Under the pieces are notes generated by a model that saw only the letters and a list, made by a program, of their open reading frames with translations, was not told where the DNA came from and searched no databases. A stretch of 64,000 nucleotides of DNA, taken from the NCBI GenBank assembly GCA_035275065.1, contig DATENM010000035.1, positions 1-64,000 on the forward strand. The letters are read 5' to 3'. The first letter of the stretch is position 1. The number at the start of each line of letters is the position of its first letter. This DNA comes from Blastocatellia bacterium. Its GTDB lineage: Bacteria > Acidobacteriota > Blastocatellia > UBA7656. A program made the position numbers and the translations under genes. Below are positions 17,677 through 25,544 of the stretch, piece by piece.

Positions 17677-19536
17677 ATGTCGAAGCGTTTGATCGTTTGC
17701 AAATTAATGATACTGACAATGGCGCTGACGAGCCTGCCCGTCTGGCAGGCGCAGACGTCGGCCGCCGAAGGCTCTACCATCAAAATCTCGTCGTACATGG
17801 ATGACCCGTTCGTCAAGGAGTCGGACCTCAGGCGCATAGAGGCATCGAGAATCGGTAAGGACGAAAATGGAAAACCATTCTTGGCCGGTGACCGGGTCAG
17901 CATGATCAATGAGGATTTCATTTATCGCGAAGACCGTTCGGACGAATTGAACCCGGGCACCTTCAAGCGGTTCGCCTTGAACCCGTGGCCGAAGGATGGG
18001 CGCTCGAACGAGAAAGGCAATTTCAACTTTGCCGACGAAGCGCGCTTCCCCATCCATGAGGTAGAGCGCGATGCGGATGGCAAGGTCGTGCTCAGGGATG
18101 GATTGCAGGTGTGGAAGCCGCGCGACCTGCGTCAGGGGATCACGACCGCATTCGCGGCGAGCAACGCGGTCAGAGAGGCCACAGAGTTCTGGGCCGGGCG
18201 CGACCTCCCCTGGGGCCAGAATGGCGTCCTCCAAATCGAGAGCCAGGTCTTCGTTGACTTCAACGCGCTCTATAGCCCCTCGGCGAAGATGGTATTCTTT
18301 GGCGTCGTACCCTACCGCCTGCCCGGCGAAACGCAGGTCAAGATGTTCGAGACCGCCACCTCGTGGGAGATCGCCGGGCACGAGTGCGGACACTCCGTGC
18401 ACCACACGCTCAAGCCGAATGGCTTCGGTCACAAATTTGATACCTGGGGAGAATCTTTCGCGGATCAGACGGCGATGTGGACCTCGCTCCGCGACCCGCG
18501 GCGCGTGCGCGCCGTGCTGGCCGAGACCAACGGTAATCTGAACACGTCGAACTCGCTGACCCGGTTTTGCGAGGCATTCGCCGCCCTGATCGGCAAGGGC
18601 ACAGGCATACGCGAGGCCTTCAACGATAAAAAAGTCTCCGACACTGAGGACGAGGTGCACGACCGCTCAGAAGTGCTGACGGGTGCCGTCTACAAGGTAT
18701 TCACGCTCATCTATGACGACCTGAAGAGCCGGCTGGGGCTTGGTGAGCGTCAGGCGCTCACGCAGGCGGGAGAGATCATGGGCATCTTCCTGACGCACAC
18801 GACCGACTACACGCCTGAGAACCACCCGTCGCTGGAGGATGTCGGCAAGGCCTACCTCAAGGTGGACAAAGAACTCTACGGCGGTCGCTACCAGAACTGG
18901 TTTGTCGCCGAGTTCATCAAGCGCGAGATATTTGACGCCAACTCGGTCAGTGAGTGGATGGCGCACGAGGCGGCGGTGCTCGACCTGCGGCTCCCTAGAC
19001 ACGCTTCGGACAAAAACATCGACAAGCTGGTGCAAGCGAACCTGGACCTACTCGGCATCCCCCCCATCTACGGGCTACGGCTGCAAAGCGTGACGCGCGA
19101 CGCGCGCTTCGGGCAGACGATTGTCCGTATGCAGGTCAGGCGCGTCAGCGACGGGATGTTGTTTGACAATGAAGGCATTCTCACCTTCCGCCCCGATGGC
19201 ACGCTGGCCGACTATTACTCGCCGTTTCCGGAGGACACGACCTCGCAGATACGCGAGCAATCCGACAGGCACATGCTGGCGCTCGTCAGTCAGGCCGAAC
19301 AGCTCGGCCTTGACCGCCACGGCGGCCTGCTCTCGATTGTGCGCGGGGCGGACGGGCAGCTCACTGTGGAAGCAAGGGTAGTGCGCGGCGAGGGCATCAA
19401 CTGCTGGGTCGAAGCCTACACGCTGGAGCACCCGGAGGGCGAGCGCCGCAGGCTCAGCACGCCGACGTTCCCCCCGATCAGCGGCCTCCAGCCCAACGGC
19501 GTGCAGATCCTTACGGCTGACGATCTCGCCAATTGA
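17677..19536 (+). CDS. Secreted gluzincin-like metalloprotease
   Basis: A 619-residue protein. ATG 17677 is chosen because AAGGAG lies 8 bases upstream; it gives a signal peptide (LIVCKLMILTMALTSLPVWQ). The zinc motif is HECGHSVHH, followed about 20 residues later by GESFADQTAMW, which supplies the third-ligand glutamate of a gluzincin. Upstream of it the chain reads FAASNAVREATEFWAGRDLPWG, resembling the core of secreted thermolysin-fold enzymes. The C-terminal 200 residues are beta-rich. No propeptide motif is recognised. Neighbouring a second protease suggests extracellular protein degradation. Confidence 0.78.
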   Translation: MSKRLIVCKLMILTMALTSLPVWQAQTSAAEGSTIKISSYMDDPFVKESDLRRIEASRIGKDENGKPFLAGDRVSMINEDFIYREDRSDELNPGTFKRFALNPWPKDGRSNEKGNFNFADEARFPIHEVERDADGKVVLRDGLQVWKPRDLRQGITTAFAASNAVREATEFWAGRDLPWGQNGVLQIESQVFVDFNALYSPSAKMVFFGVVPYRLPGETQVKMFETATSWEIAGHECGHSVHHTLKPNGFGHKFDTWGESFADQTAMWTSLRDPRRVRAVLAETNGNLNTSNSLTRFCEAFAALIGKGTGIREAFNDKKVSDTEDEVHDRSEVLTGAVYKVFTLIYDDLKSRLGLGERQALTQAGEIMGIFLTHTTDYTPENHPSLEDVGKAYLKVDKELYGGRYQNWFVAEFIKREIFDANSVSEWMAHEAAVLDLRLPRHASDKNIDKLVQANLDLLGIPPIYGLRLQSVTRDARFGQTIVRMQVRRVSDGMLFDNEGILTFRPDGTLADYYSPFPEDTTSQIREQSDRHMLALVSQAEQLGLDRHGGLLSIVRGADGQLTVEARVVRGEGINCWVEAYTLEHPEGERRRLSTPTFPPISGLQPNGVQILTADDLAN

Positions 19537-19557
19537 GGATGGCAGGGCGCAAGCCGC

Positions 19558-19609
19558 GCCGATGGATACGGGCAAGCTTCCGGGCAGTAAGCGAGCCCGT
19601 TCCATCGGC
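19558..19609. terminator. Probable two-way terminator between convergent genes
   Basis: GCCGATGGATACGGGC (19558-19573) pairs with GCCCGTTCCATCGGC (19595-19609) with one bulged base. It lies between the stop of the + strand protease (19536) and the stop of the - strand response regulator (19673). No strong T run on either side. Confidence 0.45.
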
Positions 19610-19672
19610 GTTGTGGGTGAACGCTTCGGCCTTCAATTTCAGGTTTTATGTTGGAGCGTACAGAACTGGCGA

Positions 19673-21043
19673 TTATTCGCCGGGCTCTTTCAAGTTGATG
19701 CCATAGCGTTCGGCCATGCGATAGAGCGTGCGGCGATCAATGGCCAGAACTTCGGCGGCACGGGTGCGGCTGCCGCCAACCGCTTGCAGGACGTGGAGCA
19801 GGTAGCGGCGCTCTAACTCTTCAAGCGTCGGCAGGTCTGTGAAAAGCGCCTGCGTCCTGCCTGTCGTCTCCTGGCTGCGTGTGTGGCGACGAATCTTTTC
19901 CGGCCAATCATCGGGCGTGATGACCGAGCCGCGCGCGTACAGCGCCGCATGCTCGATGGTGTTCTCCAGCTCGCGCACATTGCCCGGCCAGTCGTACTGA
20001 TGCAAGATGGCCAGCGCTTCTTCAGAAATCGTCGTCGCCCGCGCCCCTGCGCGCCGCGCCTGCTTGAGCGCGTGCGCCGCAAGCAATGACAAATCTTCAA
20101 GCCGCTCTCTGAGCGGCGGCACTCTGAGGGTGACGACGCTCAAGCGATAAAATAGGTCTTCGCGGAAGCGGCCCTCTTTCACTTCGCGCTCAAGGTCGCG
20201 GTTCGTGGCGGCGACGACGCGCACGTCAACACGGACGGCGCGCGGGCTGCCGACGCGGCGAATCTCGCTCTCTTGTAATACGCGTAACAATTTCACTTGA
20301 AGCGCCAGGCTGGTCTCGCCAATCTCGTCGAGCAGGATGGTGCCGCCCGCTGCCTCCTCAAACATGCCGCGCTTGTCGGCGACCGCGCCGGTGAAGCTGC
20401 CTTTGACATGGCCGAAGAGCTCGGCTTCGAGCAAGGTTTCGGTAATCGCGCCGCAGTTGATGGCGACAAAGGGCGCGGCGGCCCGCCCGCTGTTGCGATG
20501 TAGGGCGCGCGCCACCAGCTCTTTGCCGACACCCGATTCGCCGGTGATTAAGACGGTCGAGCGACTGGGCGCAACCAGGGCAATCTCTTTATAAAGCTCG
20601 ATCATCGGCGGGCTATGTCCGACAAGGCCCGACGCTTCGCTGTACTCCTTTAACAAGACCGCCGCCGGGGCTTCGGCGGCACGCCCTTGAAGCGCGCGCC
20701 GCGCCGTGGCGATGACGGCATTGACATTGAATGGCTTGCTGACGTAATCAAAAGCGCCCTCGCGCACCGCTTCAACGGCGGTTTCGAGCGTGCCGAAGCC
20801 GCTGATGAGAATCACCTCGGATGCCGGCGCCATCTTCTTGAATTCCTTGAGAAGCTGCACGCCATTCATGCGCCCGCCGAGATTGATGTCGCTGACGATC
20901 AAGTCGAAAGGCTGACGCTCGACGGCGGCAAGCGCCGCTTCTGCCGACTGGCTCGACGCCACCTGCCAGCCCTCTTCGGAAAAAATCTCCGCGAGAAAGT
21001 TACAGGTCTCCAGGTCGTCGTCGATGACGAGAATCTTTTTCAT
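19673..21043 (-). CDS. NtrC-family sigma-54-dependent response regulator
   Basis: A 456-residue cytoplasmic activator. Residues 1-120 form a receiver domain with acidic pocket DDD (8-10) and phospho-acceptor D52. The AAA+ domain carries Walker A GESGVGKE, the sigma-54 contact loop as GSFTGA (a common variant of GAFTGA) and Walker B TILLDEIGE. A Fis-type helix-turn-helix closes the protein (RTRAAEVLAIDRRTLYRM). The kinase gene ends 11 bases upstream, so the two form a kinase-regulator operon. The targets, presumably sigma-54 promoters, are not visible nearby. Confidence 0.93.
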   Translation of the reverse strand: MKKILVIDDDLETCNFLAEIFSEEGWQVASSQSAEAALAAVERQPFDLIVSDINLGGRMNGVQLLKEFKKMAPASEVILISGFGTLETAVEAVREGAFDYVSKPFNVNAVIATARRALQGRAAEAPAAVLLKEYSEASGLVGHSPPMIELYKEIALVAPSRSTVLITGESGVGKELVARALHRNSGRAAAPFVAINCGAITETLLEAELFGHVKGSFTGAVADKRGMFEEAAGGTILLDEIGETSLALQVKLLRVLQESEIRRVGSPRAVRVDVRVVAATNRDLEREVKEGRFREDLFYRLSVVTLRVPPLRERLEDLSLLAAHALKQARRAGARATTISEEALAILHQYDWPGNVRELENTIEHAALYARGSVITPDDWPEKIRRHTRSQETTGRTQALFTDLPTLEELERRYLLHVLQAVGGSRTRAAEVLAIDRRTLYRMAERYGINLKEPGE

Positions 21044-21054
21044 TGCTCGATTGC

Positions 21055-22764
21055 CTATTCTTCTGCGGCGGCCGCGACGGTGGGAAGAAGCGGCGCATCG
21101 CCGGCAGATGGAGCGGCTCGCGCGCCGGCAGCGGCTAGCGGCAGGCGTATGCGAAATGTCGTGCGGCGGCCCGGCTCGCTTTCGACCTCGACGCTGCCCT
21201 GATGCTCGGTGATGATCTGCTTGACGACCGTGAGGCCAAGGCCCGTGCCCAGCCCCTGCTTGGTGGTGAACATCGGCTCGAAGATCAAATCGAGCTGCTC
21301 GTCGCGAATGCCTTCGCCGCTGTCTGCGACTTCGATCAACGCGCTCGCGCCATCGCGCAGCGCGCGCGCCTGCAACTGACCGCCTTCGGGCATGGCGTCG
21401 AGGCTGTTATTGATCAGGTTGATGAAGACCTGCTGTAACTGATCTGCGTCGGCGGCGACCGCCGGCAAATCTTCGCCCAGCTCTGTGATCAACTCGACAT
21501 TGCGCGCAAAGAGCGTCGGCTGCGTCGCGTCGAGGATGCGCGTCAGCAAGGCGTTGATGTCTACCAGCTCGAACTGTGGCTGCGGTCGGCGCGTCGAGGC
21601 GAGCATCGAGCGGACGATGTTAGTGATGCGCTCGATCTGCCCGGCGATGATGTCCAGCCGCTTGATGGCGCGCTCATCGGTGGCGCGGGCGCGCAATAAC
21701 TGAACGTGGCCTGAGATCAGGTTGAGCGGCGTGCCGACTTCGTGGGCGAACTGCGCCGCCAGTTGACCGGCGGCGGCCAGGCGTTCGAGCTGGGTCAACT
21801 GCCGCTGCATCTCGAAGAGTTGCCGGTTGGCCTCTTCGAGCTGCTCTTTGCGCTCGGCAATCTCGGCGGTCGCCTCTTTGACGCGGCCTTCTAAGGCGCG
21901 CTGTTCAAGGCTCAGTTGCTCGGTCATCTGCCGTATGCGCCCGAGCATGCGGTTGAAGCGCGAAGTGAGCAGGCCGATTTCGTCTGGCGCTTGCGGCGCG
22001 ACTTCAGCGGCCAGGTTGCCGGCCTCGGCTTTCGACATCGCTAGCAACAGGCTGTCAATCGGCTTATAGACGATGTGGCGGAAAAGGAAGTAAGTCATTA
22101 AGGTGATGGCGATAATCGCCAGCAGCATCAACGGCCAGATCAAGCGACGCAGCGACGCCGCCGAGCTTTGCGTCTCATCGAAATTCAGCCGCACGCTGAC
22201 CGCGCCGATCTGCGTCAGGCCGGTGCTTTCGGGGACGTGGATCGCCGACCGCGCCGTGATGATGCGAGACGTGCCCTGCTGGCCAACGACGACGTTGGCG
22301 TTATCGATGTGCTGGACGGCATCCTGCATCTGGCGGGCCGGCAACGGATCGGCTTCGACCGGAAAAGTCACCTTCTCGACCCACTCATTGGCATTCGCCC
22401 TGGCAAAGACGCGCACTTCGGCAAGGTGCGGGTTGTCTTTGACGATGGTGTCTTCGATGGCTTCGCGGACTTCGTCCCAATCGGGGATGGTGGTTGATTC
22501 AGACTCTTCAAAGGTGCGGGTCTTGCCTTTGCGGCGCTCTTCGCGGCGCTTCAAACGCTTGATGTGCAGCTCGACCGTGTCGGCGACGCGGGTGGCCAGC
22601 AGTTGCGCCTGTTGCCGTTCCTGCTGGTCGCTCAGCCGCGTGATGGCAAGGTCAGAGAAGTACGCCATGATGGCGAAGATCGCGACCAGCACCGCCGATG
22701 TGACGATGGTCGTCCGCGTGTGCAGCTTGAGCGGTGGCAGCCTCAGCCATGAACGTGATTGCAT
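21055..22764 (-). CDS. Membrane sensor histidine kinase
   Basis: A 569-residue kinase with one helix near residues 18-40 (VTSAVLVAIFAIMAYFSDLA), a periplasmic sensor of about 165 residues, a second helix (WPLMLLAIIAITLMTYFLF), a HAMP domain and a coiled coil. The phospho-acceptor is in FAHEVGTPLNLISGH. The ATPase boxes are N (INLINNSLDAMPEGG), G1 (DSGEGI), F (FEPMFTTK) and G2 (GLGTGLGL). It should phosphorylate the sigma-54 response regulator encoded 11 bases downstream. The periplasmic sensor contains no family I recognise. Confidence 0.92.
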   Translation of the reverse strand: MQSRSWLRLPPLKLHTRTTIVTSAVLVAIFAIMAYFSDLAITRLSDQQERQQAQLLATRVADTVELHIKRLKRREERRKGKTRTFEESESTTIPDWDEVREAIEDTIVKDNPHLAEVRVFARANANEWVEKVTFPVEADPLPARQMQDAVQHIDNANVVVGQQGTSRIITARSAIHVPESTGLTQIGAVSVRLNFDETQSSAASLRRLIWPLMLLAIIAITLMTYFLFRHIVYKPIDSLLLAMSKAEAGNLAAEVAPQAPDEIGLLTSRFNRMLGRIRQMTEQLSLEQRALEGRVKEATAEIAERKEQLEEANRQLFEMQRQLTQLERLAAAGQLAAQFAHEVGTPLNLISGHVQLLRARATDERAIKRLDIIAGQIERITNIVRSMLASTRRPQPQFELVDINALLTRILDATQPTLFARNVELITELGEDLPAVAADADQLQQVFINLINNSLDAMPEGGQLQARALRDGASALIEVADSGEGIRDEQLDLIFEPMFTTKQGLGTGLGLTVVKQIITEHQGSVEVESEPGRRTTFRIRLPLAAAGARAAPSAGDAPLLPTVAAAAEE

Positions 22765-22837
22765 AGAGTCAGCCTGTTCATTAGAAATGTGCGCTGATTA
22801 ATTATCGTGAAACTCGCCCCGCGAAACAAGCGCCTGC

Positions 22838-22990
22838 CCTAGGATGCCAGGGCCTATTCATTCTCGAATAACCATGGGGATATAAACCGCCAAGACGCCA
22901 AGACCGCCAAGAAAAGCTCTGTGTTCTCTTGGCGGTCCTGGCGTCTTGGCGGTTCAAGTCCGGAGAATGAATAGACCCTGCCTAGGATGC
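22838..22990. mobile_element. MITE copy 1 (18-bp terminal repeats) with 10-bp target duplication
   Basis: The element is 22848-22980 (133 bp). Its ends are CAGGGCCTATTCATTCTC on the left and the complement of CAGGGTCTATTCATTCTC on the right (one mismatch in 18). It is flanked by a perfect direct repeat CCTAGGATGC at 22838-22847 and 22981-22990. It encodes nothing. The interior is itself an inverted repeat (AACCGCCAAGACGCC arms). A second copy with the same ends lies at 52247. The CAGGG end and 8-10 bp duplications are traits of the ISAs1 family, so an ISAs1-type transposase probably moves it. Bases 22991-23099 after it hold only the leader of the TIR gene. Confidence 0.9.
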
Positions 22991-23099
22991 CATCGTCAAC
23001 ACCAACTGCGGCGCGAGGGGGGCTAGACACGGTCTTGTTCGGTGACTTGACTCAAGATATACTGATTGCCCATTCATCTCTCAAAGGAAGCAAACCGCC

Positions 23100-24515
23100 A
23101 TGCCTCGGATTATCAGAGTATTTTATATAAATCATCCGAAAGACAGTAAGCTCTTGCAAGAGCTTGAGGCGCACATGGGGGTATTGAGCCGGAAAGGCTT
23201 CATCAGTGAGTGGAGCGAGAGCAAGGGCCTGGCGGGCGACGAGAAGGATAGGATGATCGACGACAACTTGAACAGCGCCGATATCATCGTGCCGCTCATC
23301 AGCGCCGACTTCTTCGCCTCCAGGGACTGCGGGGCGGAGATGAAGCAGGCCGTCGGGCGGCACCGCGCCGGCGAGGCTTGCGTGATCCCCATCTTTCTCA
23401 GGCCCTTCGTATGGAAGGAAGAAGAAGACCTTGAGAGTCTGGTGATCCTGCCGCGCGACCCCAAGTCGATCAATGAGCCCAAAGCGGTCAGCAAGTGGAG
23501 CGACCGCAATGAAGCCTTCGTCTTCGTGGTGAAGGTTATCTGTAAGGTGATCGAACGTCTGCACAACGGCGAGGCGGTTCGCGCCGTCGCCGGCGATATT
23601 GACCTCGACAGCTCGGAAGAAATCGGCACCATCATTAAGCGGGCCAAAGACAACCGGGCGCGGCAGTCTGACAACCTGCTTCCTTTTCTCTGCGACCGCG
23701 CCGCTCAGGACAAGACCCTGGAAGACGAGATAAAGAAGTGGTTCGTGGAAGAAGGCACCGACGCCACGCCGCGCCCGCGCAAGCCACTGGTCGGCATTGT
23801 GCAGGGCGATGACCAGGAGTGCGTCAGCATGTATAAGCGCCGGCTACAGGAGTTCTCGCTGCGCAGGTTCCTGCGCGCCGACGCTCGACGCGCCATCCGC
23901 AGCTATTATATGAAGCTGCCCACCGCGGTGTCGAAGGCCGAAGACTGCCTGGAGGACTTCCAGAGGGACCTCGCCGAAAAACTGACCTACAGCCGTTACC
24001 TGTCCCGCGAGCAGATCAGTGAAGAGATCGCCCGGTCGGGCGCGCCAGTCTTCATTTACTCGTCGCTCGACACAGAGCTGTGGGACGCCAACGCGCCCGA
24101 AGTCATCCGCACCTTTCTGCGCTTCTGGGATCGCCTGTCGCCGCTGCCGCCGACTTCGCAACTGATCGCTTGCTTGCTCCTCAAGCACAACATGCGCAGC
24201 CCGGAATGGGCGGCCAGAAAGGAGCAGGCGCGGCAGTTTATCGCCGGCCTCGACCTGTCGCTCTATCCGGGCGTGACCGTCCTCAAGCTGCCAGAGCTTG
24301 CGCCCGTCCCACGCGGCGAGGCCCTCAACTGGGTGCGCGAAGGAATCAACTTCGAGGGCTTTTGCGACCAGCATCCGGCAGAGTTCTGCGACACGGAAGG
24401 GGGCGAGGAGTACATTTGCGAAGAGATTTATGAATCCGCGGAGACGGTTAAGCCGATGAAGTTGCTCGCCGCCAAGCTGGACACCTTACTGGAGACCTAC
24501 CGTTGCAGGAGATGA
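23100..24515 (+). CDS. TIR - effector-associated - inactive STAND protein
   Basis: A 471-residue protein with no signal peptide; AAAGGAAGC precedes the ATG. Residues 1-155 are a TIR domain of the bacterial TIR_2 type (VFYINHPKDSKLLQELEAHM, DIIVPLISADFF). The glutamate E80 in DCGAEM occupies the position of the NADase catalytic residue. A short helical segment follows (about 165-215). Residues 220-470 read like an inactive STAND domain (LVGIVQGDDQECVSMYKRRL, FIYSSLD, FLRFWDRL). Such TIR/iSTAND proteins belong to NTP-regulated conflict systems in which TIR destroys NAD or makes a signal upon infection. The MoxR gene starts 6 bases later. Confidence 0.8.
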   Translation: MPRIIRVFYINHPKDSKLLQELEAHMGVLSRKGFISEWSESKGLAGDEKDRMIDDNLNSADIIVPLISADFFASRDCGAEMKQAVGRHRAGEACVIPIFLRPFVWKEEEDLESLVILPRDPKSINEPKAVSKWSDRNEAFVFVVKVICKVIERLHNGEAVRAVAGDIDLDSSEEIGTIIKRAKDNRARQSDNLLPFLCDRAAQDKTLEDEIKKWFVEEGTDATPRPRKPLVGIVQGDDQECVSMYKRRLQEFSLRRFLRADARRAIRSYYMKLPTAVSKAEDCLEDFQRDLAEKLTYSRYLSREQISEEIARSGAPVFIYSSLDTELWDANAPEVIRTFLRFWDRLSPLPPTSQLIACLLLKHNMRSPEWAARKEQARQFIAGLDLSLYPGVTVLKLPELAPVPRGEALNWVREGINFEGFCDQHPAEFCDTEGGEEYICEEIYESAETVKPMKLLAAKLDTLLETYRCRR

Positions 24516-24521
24516 TGGCAT

Positions 24522-25544
24522 ATGACATTCCCTTATTACACCGGCGAGCCACGAAACACGGATGGCAAGAACTACCTGGATAATTTGCCTGGATCGCCGC
24601 GAGCCGGGATGGAGGAGCCGACCGGCTACACGCCCGACCCCGGGCTACTGGCCGCCGTCAACGCGGCATTGGTCCTCGGCCAGCCGCTGCTTCTGACCGG
24701 CGAGCCGGGCACGGGCAAAACACAGCTCGCCAATAGCGTCGCCGGCACGATGGGCAGTAAGCAGGACGGCAACCACCGCCCCCTGATCTTCGTTACCAAA
24801 TCTACGAGCACGGCCCGCGACCTGTTCTATACCTATGACTCGCTGGCCCGCTTCCACGCCGCGCAGTCGCAGATCGGCAGCAAGAACAGTAAAGACTATC
24901 TGACCTACAACGCGCTCGGCGTCGCCATCCTGCGAGCCTGCGGCATCGCCGACCTCTCAGCCTGGTTGCCCGAAGGGTTCGTGCTCGGCCACAGGGGCCG
25001 CTCGGTTGTGTTGATCGACGAGATCGACAAAGCGCCGCGCGATTTTCCCAATGACATCCTCAACGAGATCGAGGCGATGTATTTCAAAGTCACGGAGCTG
25101 GGCAACGTCGAGTTCAAGGCCCAGGCCGGCATGCAGCCCATCGTCATCATCACCAGCAATTCGGAAAAGCAACTGCCCGACGCCTTCCTGCGCCGCTGTG
25201 TTTATTATCACATTCCGTTCCCTGACTCGAAGACGACTCGCCTGCAAGAGATTGTCGCGGCCCGCATCGCGGACTTCAAAGCCGGGCATTCGCCCTTACT
25301 GGCCGACGCCCTGGACTTCTTCTACCGGCTGCGTGAGGCCAGCGCCGGGCTGACCAAGAAGCCGGCAACCGCGGAGCTGCTGGCCTGGCTGCTCTTTTTG
25401 CGCGACCGCGGAGCGCAGGTCGATAAGCCCCTGCGCCAGTACGAGGAGTTGATGAGGGCGAGCCTCAACATCATGGTCAAAGGCCCGGATGACCAGGCCA
25501 AGTCGGCCCCGCTGTTGCAACAATGGCTGAGACAGAAAAGATAA
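24522..25544 (+). CDS. MoxR-family AAA+ ATPase
   Basis: A 340-residue ATPase; AGGAG sits 9 bases before ATG 24522. Walker A is GEPGTGKT (residues 60-67), Walker B is VVLIDEIDKAP (about 160-170), and the sensor-1 stretch is PIVIITSNSEKQLP, then FLRRCVYYHIPFP. MoxR proteins remodel partner proteins and work with vWA-domain proteins. Here the next gene overlaps by 22 bases and encodes a protein with a CoxE-like N-terminal helical region and a vWA-like domain, so this pair is the expected MoxR-vWA unit, controlled or armed by the TIR protein upstream. Confidence 0.9.
   Translation: MTFPYYTGEPRNTDGKNYLDNLPGSPRAGMEEPTGYTPDPGLLAAVNAALVLGQPLLLTGEPGTGKTQLANSVAGTMGSKQDGNHRPLIFVTKSTSTARDLFYTYDSLARFHAAQSQIGSKNSKDYLTYNALGVAILRACGIADLSAWLPEGFVLGHRGRSVVLIDEIDKAPRDFPNDILNEIEAMYFKVTELGNVEFKAQAGMQPIVIITSNSEKQLPDAFLRRCVYYHIPFPDSKTTRLQEIVAARIADFKAGHSPLLADALDFFYRLREASAGLTKKPATAELLAWLLFLRDRGAQVDKPLRQYEELMRASLNIMVKGPDDQAKSAPLLQQWLRQKR

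Noticed and set aside
22848-22980. Possible CRISPR-like or terminator array
   Set aside because: The repeats are nested inverted repeats with a target duplication, which is a transposon structure; there are no spaced direct repeats.
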